64,000 nt of DNA from Dyadobacter alkalitolerans DSM 23607 (GCF_000428845.1 NZ_AUAS01000005.1:248001-312000), one strand, 5' to 3'; counted from the first letter of the stretch, positions 1-8,585 are shown. Numbers and translations are program-made. Notes: generated by a model not told the origin, from the letters alone.

Positions 1-309
1 AAGTATTCTGGCTGTCAGGATGTCGTTGAACTCCCGCAGCTGGTTTTCAACCGTTTCGTAAACGTGTTCCAGCAATGACTCAGGGAAAAGATTGAGTTTG
101 GTACGGATATCGTTGCTCACCTCCCCCATGGCCAGCAAGCTGGGAACACGTGCACGGAAGAATTCTTTGGTTTGATATGCGTAAATGCCAAGAAAACGTA
201 AACGTTCCCTCACCGGTACAGTTTCATCGTTGGCTTCCAGTAATAATCGGTAATTATTAGACAGCCAGCTTAGATTTGTATCGAAGTAGGGATAAGCAAC
301 ATCTATCAT
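1..309 (-). CDS. ppk1: Polyphosphate kinase 1-like protein, N-terminal 103 residues (runs off the window)
   Basis: The reading frame is open from an ATG at 309-307 to the window edge. The translation has the PPK1 N-terminal layout: an LSWLSNNYRLLLEAND stretch, then VPVRERLRFLGIY and EFFRARV. PPK1 makes inorganic polyphosphate from ATP, and this N domain precedes the catalytic core. Two usually strict stretches differ: the family's SWLSFNxRVL reads SWLSNNYRLL, and SNNLDEF reads AYQTKEF. The catalytic histidines lie outside the window, so activity cannot be judged. It could be a diverged or inactive paralogue. It is transcribed away from the aldo/keto reductase. Confidence 0.7.
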   Translation of the reverse strand, partial: MIDVAYPYFDTNLSWLSNNYRLLLEANDETVPVRERLRFLGIYAYQTKEFFRARVPSLLAMGEVSNDIRTKLNLFPESLLEHVYETVENQLREFNDILTARIL

Positions 310-452
310 TGATTAAGGTAAAAAAGATTCAAAATTTGCTACAATATAAATACATTTGGCCGGTAAGGATCTAACTTTGCGACACAAAGATTTAACAAAG
401 TTCGGCAAGCATCCGATGTTATTTCTTTCATTTAAAACTTAATTACAGTACT

Positions 453-1475
453 ATGCAATATCAATTATTGGGCCGGTCAGGTTTACGTGTTTCGGAAGTT
501 TGCCTGGGCACCATGACCTTCGGAACTGAATGGGGATGGGGAGCGGATAAGCATGAAAGCTATAAGATATTCGAAAGTTTCGCAGGCGCAGGGGGCAATT
601 TTATCGATACAGCTAACCGCTATACAGAAGGCTCTTCTGAAAAATATGTAGGTGAATTCATTGAAAATGACCGTGATCACTGGGTCTTAGCGACCAAATT
701 CACACTGAAAGACCGGAACGACGACCTTAATTTTGCCGGTAACCACCGCAAAAACATGATGCGCTCGGTGAGAGCAAGCTTGAAGCGGCTGAATACGGAA
801 TACATTGACCTGCTATGGGTTCACCTTTGGGACAATACAACCCCCGTTGAGGAAGTAATGCGCGGCCTGGACGACCTGGTCACACGAGGTTTGGTTCATT
901 ACGTCGGCATTTCGGATACACCAGCCTGGGTGGTTTCACAGGCAAATACCATTGCAGATTTCCGCGGCTGGAATGCATTTGCGGCCATTCAGTTTGAATA
1001 TTCACTCATTCAGCGCACACCGGAACGCGACTTGCTTCCTATGGCAAAAGCGCTTGGACTTGCGGTAACACCCTGGGGCACAATAGGTGGCGGCGCACTC
1101 ACCGGAAAATATTTACGCGGTGAAGCCGGCCGCGTTCCCGACCATAGCATCCGCAGAAACGAGCATAGTAGCATTATAGCACAAACTGTGGTGGATGTGG
1201 CCAGTGAATTGGGCGTAACGCCGGTGCAGGTGGCGATCAATTGGGCGCGGCACCGCGATCAGGTAATGATCCCGATCATTGGTGCTTCAAAGGAAAAACA
1301 ACTTGTGGATTCGCTTGGCTGCCTGTCGTTCAAGTTGCCGGATGAAATGATCGCGCGGCTTAACGAGGTAAGTAAAATCGAGCTAGGTTTCCCGCATGAA
1401 TTTCTTAAATCCGAAGGCGTGAAGGAAGAGGCGTTCGGAGGACTTTATGAAAAGCTAGAGAACCACAGGAATTGA
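453..1475 (+). CDS. Aldo/keto reductase
   Basis: 340 residues, the full length of an AKR (beta/alpha)8 barrel. NADPH-dependent reduction of an aldehyde or ketone is the family reaction; the substrate cannot be read from sequence. The catalytic tetrad is visible: Asp52 and Tyr57 in FIDTANRY, Lys82 in LATKFT and His124 in LLWVHLWD. A C-terminal IPIIGASK segment fits the cofactor-phosphate pocket. The start gives the usual family N-terminus (QLLGRSGLRVSEVCLGTM). It is monocistronic, read away from the ppk1-like gene and convergent with pyrE. Confidence 0.93.
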   Translation: MQYQLLGRSGLRVSEVCLGTMTFGTEWGWGADKHESYKIFESFAGAGGNFIDTANRYTEGSSEKYVGEFIENDRDHWVLATKFTLKDRNDDLNFAGNHRKNMMRSVRASLKRLNTEYIDLLWVHLWDNTTPVEEVMRGLDDLVTRGLVHYVGISDTPAWVVSQANTIADFRGWNAFAAIQFEYSLIQRTPERDLLPMAKALGLAVTPWGTIGGGALTGKYLRGEAGRVPDHSIRRNEHSSIIAQTVVDVASELGVTPVQVAINWARHRDQVMIPIIGASKEKQLVDSLGCLSFKLPDEMIARLNEVSKIELGFPHEFLKSEGVKEEAFGGLYEKLENHRN

Positions 1476-1487
1476 AAATGTGATTAA

Positions 1488-1541
1488 CATTCGGCCAGCA
1501 ATTTTTTTTATTAATATTGAAATAAACCTGCTGGCCGAATG
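1488..1541. terminator. 13-bp inverted repeat between convergent genes, probable bidirectional terminator
   Basis: CATTCGGCCAGCA at 1488-1500 is perfectly repeated in inverse at 1529-1541. The 28-nt spacer is AT-rich and begins with a run of T. It lies between the stops of the aldo/keto reductase and pyrE, the usual place for a shared terminator. The loop is unusually long. Confidence 0.55.
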
Positions 1542-1545
1542 CCTT

Positions 1546-2187
1546 TTATTTGCCCCAGCTTTCGGGAGCCACGCGCCATGCGTTGAGACTTTCCAGCTGA
1601 GAGCTGTCGATGTAATTATGTTCCAATGCGGTATCTATCAATGCATTGTAGTTGCTCACGGTGCTGAGCTTTACATTTTTCTCTCTGAAATTGTTTTCTG
1701 CAACCGCGAAGCCATAGGTAAAAATCGCGACCATTCCAGCCACTTCAATTTTCGCTTCCCGCAACACATCAACCACTTTTAAAGAGCTTCCGCCGGTTGA
1801 GATCAGGTCTTCAATGATAATCACCGACTGACCTTTTTCCAGTCTGCCCTCGATCTGATTGCCCATGCCGTGCTTCTTAGGCTCAGGACGAACATATGCG
1901 AAAGGCAATTCCAGCAGGTCCGCTACCAATGCTCCCTGGGCAATGCCGCCCGTTGCTACACCTACAACTGCCTGCACATCAGGATATTGCTTTTTGATCA
2001 ATGTCGCCAAGGTCTTTTTGATAAAAGTCCGCGTGTCAGGATAAGATAACGCCACACGGTTATCGCAGTAAATGGGAGACAGCCAGCCCGAGCTCCATTG
2101 GAACGGCTTGTCGGGGCTTAATTTTATTGCTTTGGCTTCGAGCAGTAATTCGGCGATTCTTTTGGTAATATCCTGTTGGTTTAGCAT
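1546..2187 (-). CDS. pyrE: Orotate phosphoribosyltransferase
   Basis: 213 residues, normal for PyrE. It transfers phosphoribose from PRPP to orotate to give OMP, the fifth step of pyrimidine synthesis. The PRPP-binding signature is at about residues 122-134 (VIIIEDLISTGGS), and the flexible catalytic loop is the KKHGMGNQIEGR region near 104-115. The gene starts 2 bp after the stop of the CNNM/CorC gene, so both are probably on one transcript. No other pyrimidine gene is nearby. Confidence 0.95.
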   Translation of the reverse strand: MLNQQDITKRIAELLLEAKAIKLSPDKPFQWSSGWLSPIYCDNRVALSYPDTRTFIKKTLATLIKKQYPDVQAVVGVATGGIAQGALVADLLELPFAYVRPEPKKHGMGNQIEGRLEKGQSVIIIEDLISTGGSSLKVVDVLREAKIEVAGMVAIFTYGFAVAENNFREKNVKLSTVSNYNALIDTALEHNYIDSSQLESLNAWRVAPESWGK

Positions 2188-2189
2188 TG

Positions 2190-3539
2190 CTAGTCTTCGG
2201 ATTCTTCGTTTGTACTATGATTGATTACTAATAATTTATCGATCCGGCTCCGGTCCATATCAATCACTTCAAACTCGAAGTGCTTCCATTTGAACTTCTC
2301 GCCGGTCGTAGGAATATTTTCAAGAATGTGCAGCACAAAACCGCCCAATGTATTAAACCCAACAAACTCCCGGCGCTCTGCTTCCTGAATGTTGAGATTA
2401 AAATACTGGATAAAATCATCGAATGGCAGCTGCGCATCGATCAGAAAGCTGCCGTCATCCCTTCGGACCACCTCGGATGCTTCTTCAATGTCCTCCGAAA
2501 TATCGCCAACGAGCGCATCCATGATGTCGTGCATGGTTAAGACTCCTAAAAGACCGCCATACTCGTCCACAATGATACCAAAATAGACACGCTGCTCTTT
2601 GAATTTGGCCAGAGCCTGATATGCACGGTTGCTTTCGGGCAGATAAACCGGGTCTTTTACAACCGCATTCATATTGGCAAGCTGCGCTTCTATATCCGTT
2701 GCAATGAGGTCTTTCACATAAACCAAACCCACCACATCATCCACAGCGCCGCGGCAAACAGGATAAATCGAATGTCTTGCATCGAAAATCTTGGCTTTAT
2801 TTTCCTCAACAGAATCTTCCAGGTCCAGCCAAACGATCTCCTGGCGATTGGTCATGAGTGACGTCACTTTTCTGTCTCCCAACTGGAACACATTGTGAAC
2901 GATCTCCTGCTCAATTTCTTCAAAAACACCGCCGGAGGTTCCTTCCTGTATCAAACTTTTGATTTCCTCTTCTGTGACGGAATTTTCGCTTTGTTTGATA
3001 TTTAAAATCTTGATAATGAAATCACTGGAAAAGCCGAGTAAGGCGATAAATGGCGCCGTGGCTTTCGAAAGCAGGTTCATAGGCATGGCCATGAACTTAG
3101 AAATGGATTCGGGGTTAGCCATTCCGATCCTTTTCGGAACCAGCTCGCCTAGCACCAGTGATAAATAGGTAATGAACACAAGCACTGATCCGACGGCCAG
3201 GGAATGGGCATATGGCATCAGAAACGGAATGGTAGCAATGTATTTTTCAAAATCACTCGTAATGTTGTCACCGCTGTACATACCCGTTAAAAGACCGATG
3301 AGTGTGATGCCGATTTGCACAGTGGACAGAAAACGAGTGGGTGAATTAGCAAGATGAAGGGCAGCTTTCGCACTGGAATCTCCATTTTTTGCAGCGGCTT
3401 CGAGACGTGATTTGCGGGATGAAACAAGTGCAATCTCAGACATGGAAAAGACACCATTGAGCAGCACAAGAAGTAGAATTATCAGGAGTTCCAAGAACTG
3501 TATATTTGATACAAGCACAAATTTATCAATAATAATCAC
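2190..3539 (-). CDS. CNNM/CorC (HlyC)-type membrane protein with CBS pair
   Basis: 449 residues. The N-terminal CNNM (DUF21) domain, about residues 8-195, has several hydrophobic helices (FLELLIILLLVLLNGVFSMSE at the start). A pair of CBS domains follows (about 220-335), then a C-terminal CorC_HlyC domain (about 355-440) beginning DDGSFLIDAQLPFDDF. The family is linked to Mg2+/Co2+ efflux or tolerance; the older name hemolysin is misleading. It is the first gene of a probable two-gene transcript with pyrE, and the ATG at 3539 places the first membrane helix near the N-terminus. Confidence 0.9.
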   Translation of the reverse strand: MIIIDKFVLVSNIQFLELLIILLLVLLNGVFSMSEIALVSSRKSRLEAAAKNGDSSAKAALHLANSPTRFLSTVQIGITLIGLLTGMYSGDNITSDFEKYIATIPFLMPYAHSLAVGSVLVFITYLSLVLGELVPKRIGMANPESISKFMAMPMNLLSKATAPFIALLGFSSDFIIKILNIKQSENSVTEEEIKSLIQEGTSGGVFEEIEQEIVHNVFQLGDRKVTSLMTNRQEIVWLDLEDSVEENKAKIFDARHSIYPVCRGAVDDVVGLVYVKDLIATDIEAQLANMNAVVKDPVYLPESNRAYQALAKFKEQRVYFGIIVDEYGGLLGVLTMHDIMDALVGDISEDIEEASEVVRRDDGSFLIDAQLPFDDFIQYFNLNIQEAERREFVGFNTLGGFVLHILENIPTTGEKFKWKHFEFEVIDMDRSRIDKLLVINHSTNEESED

Positions 3540-3595
3540 TGTCTAAACTAAACTCTTTACTTAATTTTGGCATCGATTCACGTACCATTTGAAAA

Positions 3596-4285
3596 ATGAT
3601 CATTTTTTTTGACGACCGTCCTTTGCGAATTGTACGGAACAATCAGCTTTCTGCAACGGAAACTTCCGCCTTCGATCACATTGTAGACCTGAGACTTGAT
3701 AAGCTGCAAAAAAAGATGTTGACCGGCCACGTGCTCTTTCTGAACACCACTGCCGCCTCTGCCATGCAGCTCATTGAGCTCCTGGACAAAGCTGTCCCGG
3801 CAGACATGTTATCAGTCACAATGGCGACGCGGGAAAGGTCGGAAGTAGAAGAGAAAATTAAAGGCAGTTACAAAGTTATCAAGGCCGCGGGAGGTGTTGT
3901 GGTGAAGGAAGGAAAGTGGCTTTTCATGTTTCGCCGCAAAAAGTGGGACCTGCCCAAAGGCAAGCTGGACAAAGGTGAAAATTCCAGAACGGCTGCTATC
4001 AGAGAGATTGAAGAAGAAACGGGCGTAAAAGCATCAGTTAAGGACAAAATCTGCACTACATGGCACACTTACAGCCTCAATAACAACCGGATTTTAAAGC
4101 GGACCAAATGGTATCTTTTCGACTGCATTGATGATGCCAATATGCAGCCCCAGGTAGAAGAGCAGATTGAAAAACTAGGCTGGTACACGCAGAACGAAGC
4201 CAAATCTATTCTAATAAATTCTTATAGTTCAATCCGTTATGTGATTGAGAGCCTCAATAAGACCCACGACATTAAAGAGCAATAA
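3596..4285 (+). CDS. Nudix hydrolase with N-terminal extension
   Basis: 229 residues. The Nudix box is complete at residues 122-144 (G122, E128, REIEEETGV ending at 144), so it should bind a divalent metal and hydrolyse a nucleoside diphosphate linked to some moiety X. The first 90 residues form an extra region without a domain I recognise. KKWDLPKGKLDKGE resembles diadenosine polyphosphate or diphosphoinositol hydrolases, but the substrate is open. Divergent from the CNNM gene and convergent with coaD. Confidence 0.88.
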   Translation: MIIFFDDRPLRIVRNNQLSATETSAFDHIVDLRLDKLQKKMLTGHVLFLNTTAASAMQLIELLDKAVPADMLSVTMATRERSEVEEKIKGSYKVIKAAGGVVVKEGKWLFMFRRKKWDLPKGKLDKGENSRTAAIREIEEETGVKASVKDKICTTWHTYSLNNNRILKRTKWYLFDCIDDANMQPQVEEQIEKLGWYTQNEAKSILINSYSSIRYVIESLNKTHDIKEQ

Positions 4286-4307
4286 TATCGCAGGACTTTA
4301 CATTTCA

Positions 4308-4334
4308 TAAACTCAGCCTTACTGGTTGAGTTTA
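4308..4334. terminator. Hairpin between Nudix gene and coaD
   Basis: An 11-bp stem (TAAACTCAGCC with GGTTGAGTTTA, one G-U pair) and a 5-nt loop overlap the last codons of coaD and follow the Nudix stop. T-rich sequence lies on both sides. It could serve both convergent genes. Confidence 0.5.
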
Positions 4335-4795
4335 TTTAGTTCAGAAAGGGAATAAGGGAGAAAATCATCCACACGCTGCCCGTAGCGGTGCAAATCGCGG
4401 ATAATGCTCGAACTGATCGGCGCCAGCATTGGTGAAGTGATCAAAAATACCGTTTCAATTTCTTCGTAAAGATATCGGTTAACCTGGGAAATGCCGTTTT
4501 CGTACTCGAAATCGGTCGTGTTGCGCAATCCTCTCAGCAGAAATGTTGCTCCTAGTTCACGTGCTGTATGCGCAGTAAGGTCATCATAAGTAACAACCTT
4601 CACATTAGTTTGATCTGAAAAAGTCTTTTCGATCATTTCCTTCATTACATCGAGCGGGAAATAGCGCTTTTTGGTTGCATTGTTCCCTATGCCAATGACC
4701 ACTTCATCAAACAGCCGTAATCCGCGTACAACAATGTCTTCGTGCCCTTTTGTGAATGGATCAAACGATCCCGGAAATAGTGCTATACGCTTCAT
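4319..4795 (-). CDS. coaD: Phosphopantetheine adenylyltransferase
   Basis: 158 residues from the ATG at 4795, which gives the usual N-terminus MKRIALFPGSFDPFTKGHED. Longer frames add 27 residues that do not belong to the family. The T/HxGH nucleotidyltransferase motif (TKGH) and the ISSSIIRDL motif are present. The enzyme joins ATP and 4'-phosphopantetheine to give dephospho-CoA, the penultimate step of CoA synthesis. It sits 17 bp after the DUF3822 gene, a common pairing in Bacteroidota. Confidence 0.96.
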   Translation of the reverse strand: MKRIALFPGSFDPFTKGHEDIVVRGLRLFDEVVIGIGNNATKKRYFPLDVMKEMIEKTFSDQTNVKVVTYDDLTAHTARELGATFLLRGLRNTTDFEYENGISQVNRYLYEEIETVFLITSPMLAPISSSIIRDLHRYGQRVDDFLPYSLSELNKLNQ

Positions 4796-4812
4796 AAGAG
4801 CAGTATTTACAA

Positions 4813-5718
4813 TTAAGATGATACGAGGTAGGTATTGAAAAGGCCAAAATAACGATGTCCCGGAACGTCCGCACATTGCCTGTTGTATTTCAGCGTTGTT
4901 GGCCCGTTGCCGATCTGCAAATTGGGAAAAAATCTTGAAAGCTCGGTGTAAGCGTCGGAAGAAGATGCGATTTCACCATAGCAAAGCACTTTCATCTCCT
5001 CGGGAAGGAAATTAAGCTGGCTTAGTGTGAACAGAATGATGTAAGCCAGTTCCTGCGTTTTGGAAAAGCGGAACCGGTTGCAAAGTATCAGTTGCTGGCT
5101 TTCGGTAATAACCAGCGTGAAATAATCTTTTTCAAAATAAACGGATACCATCCTCAGCTGCTGATGTTCCAGATGGCTTACGAGTGCGCCAATGATCAGC
5201 GGGCTGGTCAAATGGTAGAATGTGATCTGCGACGACCCAAAATGGTTGATCATCCAGTCGTACCAGATCTGCGGAACGCTGAAAACATTATGCGCACGGA
5301 CGAGCGGCAGATCGTGATACAGCACTTTCTCATCCTTAGGAACCGGGTTACCCAATGCAAAAGCCAGATAATCAGCCGTAGCATCTTCCTGAAAAATTAG
5401 GTTAGGGATTAAGCTGAATGCATGAGAATTAATCGAAATCCTAACATTTTTCCAGCTATGCGATGACCAGAGCAAATGTCCTGTAAAAACCTTTTTGAGC
5501 CTTTCAAAGATCTCAGTAGGGTTTAGAACGGTTTCAAAGCTGTAATCTTCCAGCCAGATACATTCCATGTTTTCATCGCGGACAATGCAAAACCGGATGC
5601 GTCTTTCATCTACCTCAATGCACAATGTGCACAAAGGGATACTGGACGCGTCGAATGAGTTATCGCCTACAAGCAGCGTAGGAATAATTTCAATGACCTG
5701 GTTTTCAGAATTTGCCAC
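4813..5718 (-). CDS. DUF3822 family protein
   Basis: 301 residues. It matches the DUF3822 family known from Bacteroidota genomes beside coaD. The family is thought to have an actin-like ATPase fold, but no biochemical role is established. There is no signal peptide or membrane helix; internal LTSPLIIGALVSHLEHQQ and YFEKDYFTLVITESQ segments look like a core beta-alpha region. The tight spacing to coaD (17 bp) suggests co-transcription. The partner relationship is inferred from position only. Confidence 0.8.
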   Translation of the reverse strand: MANSENQVIEIIPTLLVGDNSFDASSIPLCTLCIEVDERRIRFCIVRDENMECIWLEDYSFETVLNPTEIFERLKKVFTGHLLWSSHSWKNVRISINSHAFSLIPNLIFQEDATADYLAFALGNPVPKDEKVLYHDLPLVRAHNVFSVPQIWYDWMINHFGSSQITFYHLTSPLIIGALVSHLEHQQLRMVSVYFEKDYFTLVITESQQLILCNRFRFSKTQELAYIILFTLSQLNFLPEEMKVLCYGEIASSSDAYTELSRFFPNLQIGNGPTTLKYNRQCADVPGHRYFGLFNTYLVSS

Positions 5719-5745
5719 AATAAAGGGGTAAAGTTAAAATCTATA

Positions 5746-6243
5746 TTAATGTTTCAGGCTGGGTAAGAACTTGTCGAACCTGAATAGCTCTTCCAAAGAT
5801 CGCACCCTGCTGAAAATGCTGTGATATGCGTCTGACGGAAAAGATTTGATTTCATCGAGCCGTAAAAACTTAACTTCTTCAATGATCTGGTTTGCCACTG
5901 AAATTTCCGGATCAGCGCCTTTATCTATCTTGCCTTGCACTGCTTTTATTTCAAAAAAAAGCTCAATAGCGTGAAGTGGAGGCCGTACATGCTCATTGAC
6001 AAACAGTAAATCCCCGATTTCGGCATCCAGACCGGTTTCTTCTTTGATCTCCCGTTTCAAGGCCGCCCAGGCAGTTTCCCCGAAAAGGATCCCTCCGCCC
6101 GGCGGGCTCCAAAAAGACTGCCCTTTGCCATACAATGAATGATTTACCAAAAGAATCTGATCCCGGACAATGTATATGCCACTCACGCGGACACGCACAT
6201 TACCCCCGTATAAATTCTTTACTTCATCATTCAAAGTCTGCAC
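5746..6243 (-). CDS. Nudix hydrolase
   Basis: 165 residues with a complete Nudix box at residues 50-72 (GGILFGETAWAALKREIKEE, then TGL). This is the compact single-domain form with the GxGQSFWSPPGG lead-in typical of ADP-ribose or nucleotide Nudix enzymes; the exact substrate cannot be assigned. It lies upstream of DUF3822-coaD in the same direction with a 27-bp gap, so it may be the promoter-proximal gene of that group. Confidence 0.88.
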   Translation of the reverse strand: MQTLNDEVKNLYGGNVRVRVSGIYIVRDQILLVNHSLYGKGQSFWSPPGGGILFGETAWAALKREIKEETGLDAEIGDLLFVNEHVRPPLHAIELFFEIKAVQGKIDKGADPEISVANQIIEEVKFLRLDEIKSFPSDAYHSIFSRVRSLEELFRFDKFLPSLKH

Positions 6244-6311
6244 CAGCGCTCACTTTTTTAGAGCGGCAAAGATAACCAACCTGGGATAATTGACAAGATA
6301 TAATATAAGGA

Positions 6312-6752
6312 TCAGGAATAAGGACTTCCTGAAATGTAGCTTTCGAGCGTGTTGATGTGCTCCTTTTGTTCGTAGATAATAGCGGAAACAATGTCATTGA
6401 TGGAAATGATTCCGACTAGCTTTCCATCCTGATTAACAGGCAGATGTCGGATATGTTTATCAGACATGATCTGCATACATTCTTCAATTTTCTGGTCTGT
6501 TTCAACCGTAATCACTTTACTGGTCATTACCTCCCGGATGCGCGTGTCCCGTGAGCTCTTTCCCTGTAAAATAACTTTTCTGGCATAATCCCTCTCGGAA
6601 AAGATCCCGATCAATTCATTATCTTCAAGAACCAAAACTGCACCGATGTTCTTAGCAGCCATGAGTTCCAGAGCCTCAAACACTGTATTGTCCTGCGTTA
6701 CCGACCAAAGCGCATTGACAGGCTTGTTGCCCATTACATGTTGTACTAGCAT
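6312..6752 (-). CDS. Tandem CBS domain protein
   Basis: 146 residues from the ATG at 6752 (MLVQHVMGNKP). A longer frame begins at 6827, but the added 25 residues are outside the domain. Two CBS motifs fill the protein: the first about residues 8-65 (VFEALELMAAKNIGAVLVLED), the second about 72-130 (VREVMTSKVITVETDQKI-like, with HIRHLPV). Stand-alone CBS pairs bind adenine nucleotides and act as energy or ligand sensors; the target here is unknown. It is read away from the helicase gene. Confidence 0.85.
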   Translation of the reverse strand: MLVQHVMGNKPVNALWSVTQDNTVFEALELMAAKNIGAVLVLEDNELIGIFSERDYARKVILQGKSSRDTRIREVMTSKVITVETDQKIEECMQIMSDKHIRHLPVNQDGKLVGIISINDIVSAIIYEQKEHINTLESYISGSPYS

Positions 6753-6840
6753 AGATGATTGTGGTTTTGGAGTGGAATTGATAAACTTTGGAAATCTAAT
6801 ATATGCAATTACGCCTTTAAAATACAATAAATTCTAAGTA

Positions 6841-6848
6841 TATTTTTG
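6841..6848 (+). promoter_or_regulatory. Possible -7 box upstream of the helicase gene
   Basis: TATTTTTG matches the Bacteroidota -7 consensus TAnnTTTG, 51 nt before the helicase ATG. No TTG lies at the usual -33 distance, so support is partial. Confidence 0.35.
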
Positions 6849-6898
6849 TAACTGAGGCACACTTTGATTTTAGTAATCCTTGCCTTAGCTTCGGCATT

Positions 6899-8326
6899 AT
6901 GGAAACAGATAAGATTTTACCTTCTCAACTTTTACGCAAGCGTTTTCCTTTCAAACCCACCGAAGGCCAGCTCCGTTTTTTCGAGCAGACCAATGATTTC
7001 CTCGTCGAAGAAAAAGGCCTGGAACGTTACCGTGACTGCTTTTTGCTGAAAGGTTACGCCGGAACAGGAAAGACCACCATTATCAGCACATTAATTAAAG
7101 TGTTGAAGAACTTCGGCTACAAACCCATTTTGCTCGCCCCGACCGGCCGTGCTGCAAAAGTAATGTCAGGCTATTCCGAAAAGGTCGCGCTAACGATCCA
7201 TAAGAAGATATACAAACAAACCGCGGACTCGTTTTCGGGCAACCTGACATTCCAGCGACAGAAAAATTACCATGATAACACGCTTTTTATCGTCGATGAA
7301 GCTTCCATGATCACGGATGATGCAGATTTTGGAAACAAAAGTCTGCTGGCGGATTTGATTGAGTTCGTTTTTGAAAATCCGGGCAATAAGCTCATGCTGG
7401 TTGGCGACGTGGCGCAGCTCCCGCCGGTTGGCAAGGAACTGAGCCCCGCCCTGGATGGCGATTATCTGGAAAAAACATTTTATATGTCTGTGTTTCAGGA
7501 AGAATTAAAGGAGGTAATGCGGCAAGATGAGCAATCCGGCATTTTGTTCAACGCTACATTGTTAAGGAACCAGTTGGTCGCAGAAAAACCCGAAATCCAG
7601 ATCACAACCCGCTCCTACCGCGATGTTTTTAAAATGACTGGCGAAAAATTGGAAGAAGGACTTCGCTATGCATATGATAAATACGGCCAGGAAAATTCCA
7701 TCATTCTGACGCGTTCCAACAAATCCGCAGTCCAGTACAATGAATATATCCGGCGTACTATTAACTTTTCCGAAGAAGAACTCGATGCTGGTGACCGGCT
7801 GATGGTGGTCCGCAATAATTACAACATTCTCGACGAGGATTCACCCGCAGGTTTCATCGCCAACGGAGATTTTGTTGAATTACTAAAAATCCGGAAAACG
7901 CAGGAAATGCATGGTTTTCGCTTCGCAGACGTAACATTACGCCTGACCGACTACGAGAAGCAACCAGAATTCGACGCGAAAATCATCCTCGACACATTAC
8001 ATTCCGCCTCCCCTTCCCTATCCTCCGAGGATAACAAGAAGCTCTATGAAAGCGTCCAGAGGGACTACTTTGATATTGCTTCTAAGAAAGAAAGAATGGA
8101 AGCATTACGTAAAGACCCCTTCTTGAACGCATTGCAGGTGAAATTTGCTTACGCATTAACCTGTCACAAAGCGCAGGGCGGTCAGTGGAGCTCTGTGTTT
8201 ATTGACCAAGGCTATTTGCCCGAGGAACAGATCAATGTTGAATTCATCCGCTGGCTATACACGGCTATCACCAGGGCAACCGACGAAGTTTTCCTGATGA
8301 ATTTTCATCAGCATTTTTTCAAATAA
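6899..8326 (+). CDS. RecD-like ATP-dependent DNA helicase (superfamily 1B)
   Basis: 475 residues. Walker A (GYAGTGKT) is at 52-59, Walker B (IVDEAS) at 131-136, and the C-terminal UvrD_C_2-type motif is YALTCHKAQGGQW. This layout fits stand-alone RecD/Pif1-like helicases of Bacteroidota, which unwind DNA 5' to 3' with ATP. It has no RecB/RecC partners here, so it is not classical exonuclease V. The protein ends a few bases before a block of REP-like repeats. A role in repair or recombination is inferred. Confidence 0.85.
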   Translation: METDKILPSQLLRKRFPFKPTEGQLRFFEQTNDFLVEEKGLERYRDCFLLKGYAGTGKTTIISTLIKVLKNFGYKPILLAPTGRAAKVMSGYSEKVALTIHKKIYKQTADSFSGNLTFQRQKNYHDNTLFIVDEASMITDDADFGNKSLLADLIEFVFENPGNKLMLVGDVAQLPPVGKELSPALDGDYLEKTFYMSVFQEELKEVMRQDEQSGILFNATLLRNQLVAEKPEIQITTRSYRDVFKMTGEKLEEGLRYAYDKYGQENSIILTRSNKSAVQYNEYIRRTINFSEEELDAGDRLMVVRNNYNILDEDSPAGFIANGDFVELLKIRKTQEMHGFRFADVTLRLTDYEKQPEFDAKIILDTLHSASPSLSSEDNKKLYESVQRDYFDIASKKERMEALRKDPFLNALQVKFAYALTCHKAQGGQWSSVFIDQGYLPEEQINVEFIRWLYTAITRATDEVFLMNFHQHFFK

Positions 8327-8344
8327 AAATGCCGAAAGCATCAA

Positions 8345-8372
8345 ATGCCGGAGGCACGACATATCGGTAGCA
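8345..8372 (+). repeat. REP-like element, copy A
   Basis: 28 nt: palindrome TGCC-GGA-GGCA, then a tail ending ATATCGGTAGCA. It differs from copy B at three positions. Confidence 0.75.
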
Positions 8373-8400
8373 GAAATAGAAGATCACAAAATGTAAAGAA

Positions 8401-8428
8401 ATGCAGGAGGCATGACATATCAGTAGCA
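8401..8428 (+). repeat. REP-like element, copy B
   Basis: 28 nt, starting exactly 56 nt after copy A and matching it at 25 of 28 positions. The tail reads ATATCAGTAGCA. Confidence 0.75.
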
Positions 8429-8462
8429 AGAACGATTTTGAATACAATGTAATGTCGGCAGG

Positions 8463-8478
8463 CATGTAACGACATGCA
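8463..8478. repeat. Short palindrome in the REP-like cluster
   Basis: GCATGT-AACG-ACATGC, a 6-bp stem with a 4-nt loop. It lacks the GGTAG tail, so it may be a relic or unrelated. Confidence 0.4.
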
Positions 8479-8494
8479 TAATGCTCGCTGTTGC

Positions 8495-8507
8495 ATCCCT
8501 CCGGGAT
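8495..8507. repeat. Short palindrome ATCCC-TCC-GGGAT in the REP-like cluster
   Basis: 5-bp stem with a 3-nt loop, the same stem-loop size as in copies A, B and the inverted copy. On the minus strand it is followed by GCAACAGCG rather than the GGTAG tail. Confidence 0.45.
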
Positions 8508-8532
8508 TTGCAATTTGCATCAACATCGTTCA

Positions 8533-8560
8533 TTCTACCAATACTGCGTCGCTCTGCGAC
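8533..8560 (-). repeat. REP-like element, inverted copy
   Basis: On the minus strand it reads palindrome GTCGC-AGA-GCGAC followed by GCAGTATTGGTAGAA. The stem sequence differs from copies A and B but still pairs, while the tail TATTGGTAG is kept, which points to selection on the hairpin. Confidence 0.7.
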
Positions 8561-8585
8561 TTGCTACCTGGCTACGGCGCTTTTG

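Larger units (their letters stand above)
8327..8585. repeat. Cluster of REP-like hairpin repeats
   Basis: This 259-bp spacer between the helicase and sua5 is filled with short hairpins. Two direct copies (8345-8372, 8401-8428) share a layout with an inverted copy (8533-8560): a small palindrome followed by a tail of the form TATYGGTAGMA. Additional palindromes lie at 8463-8478 and 8495-8507, and a degenerate TGCC-like start lies at 8330-8339. The small ORFs here are products of the repeats. Confidence 0.75.

Noticed and set aside
8319-8526. Small ORFs between the helicase and sua5
   Set aside because: They are made of the REP-like repeats and have no start signal or similarity.
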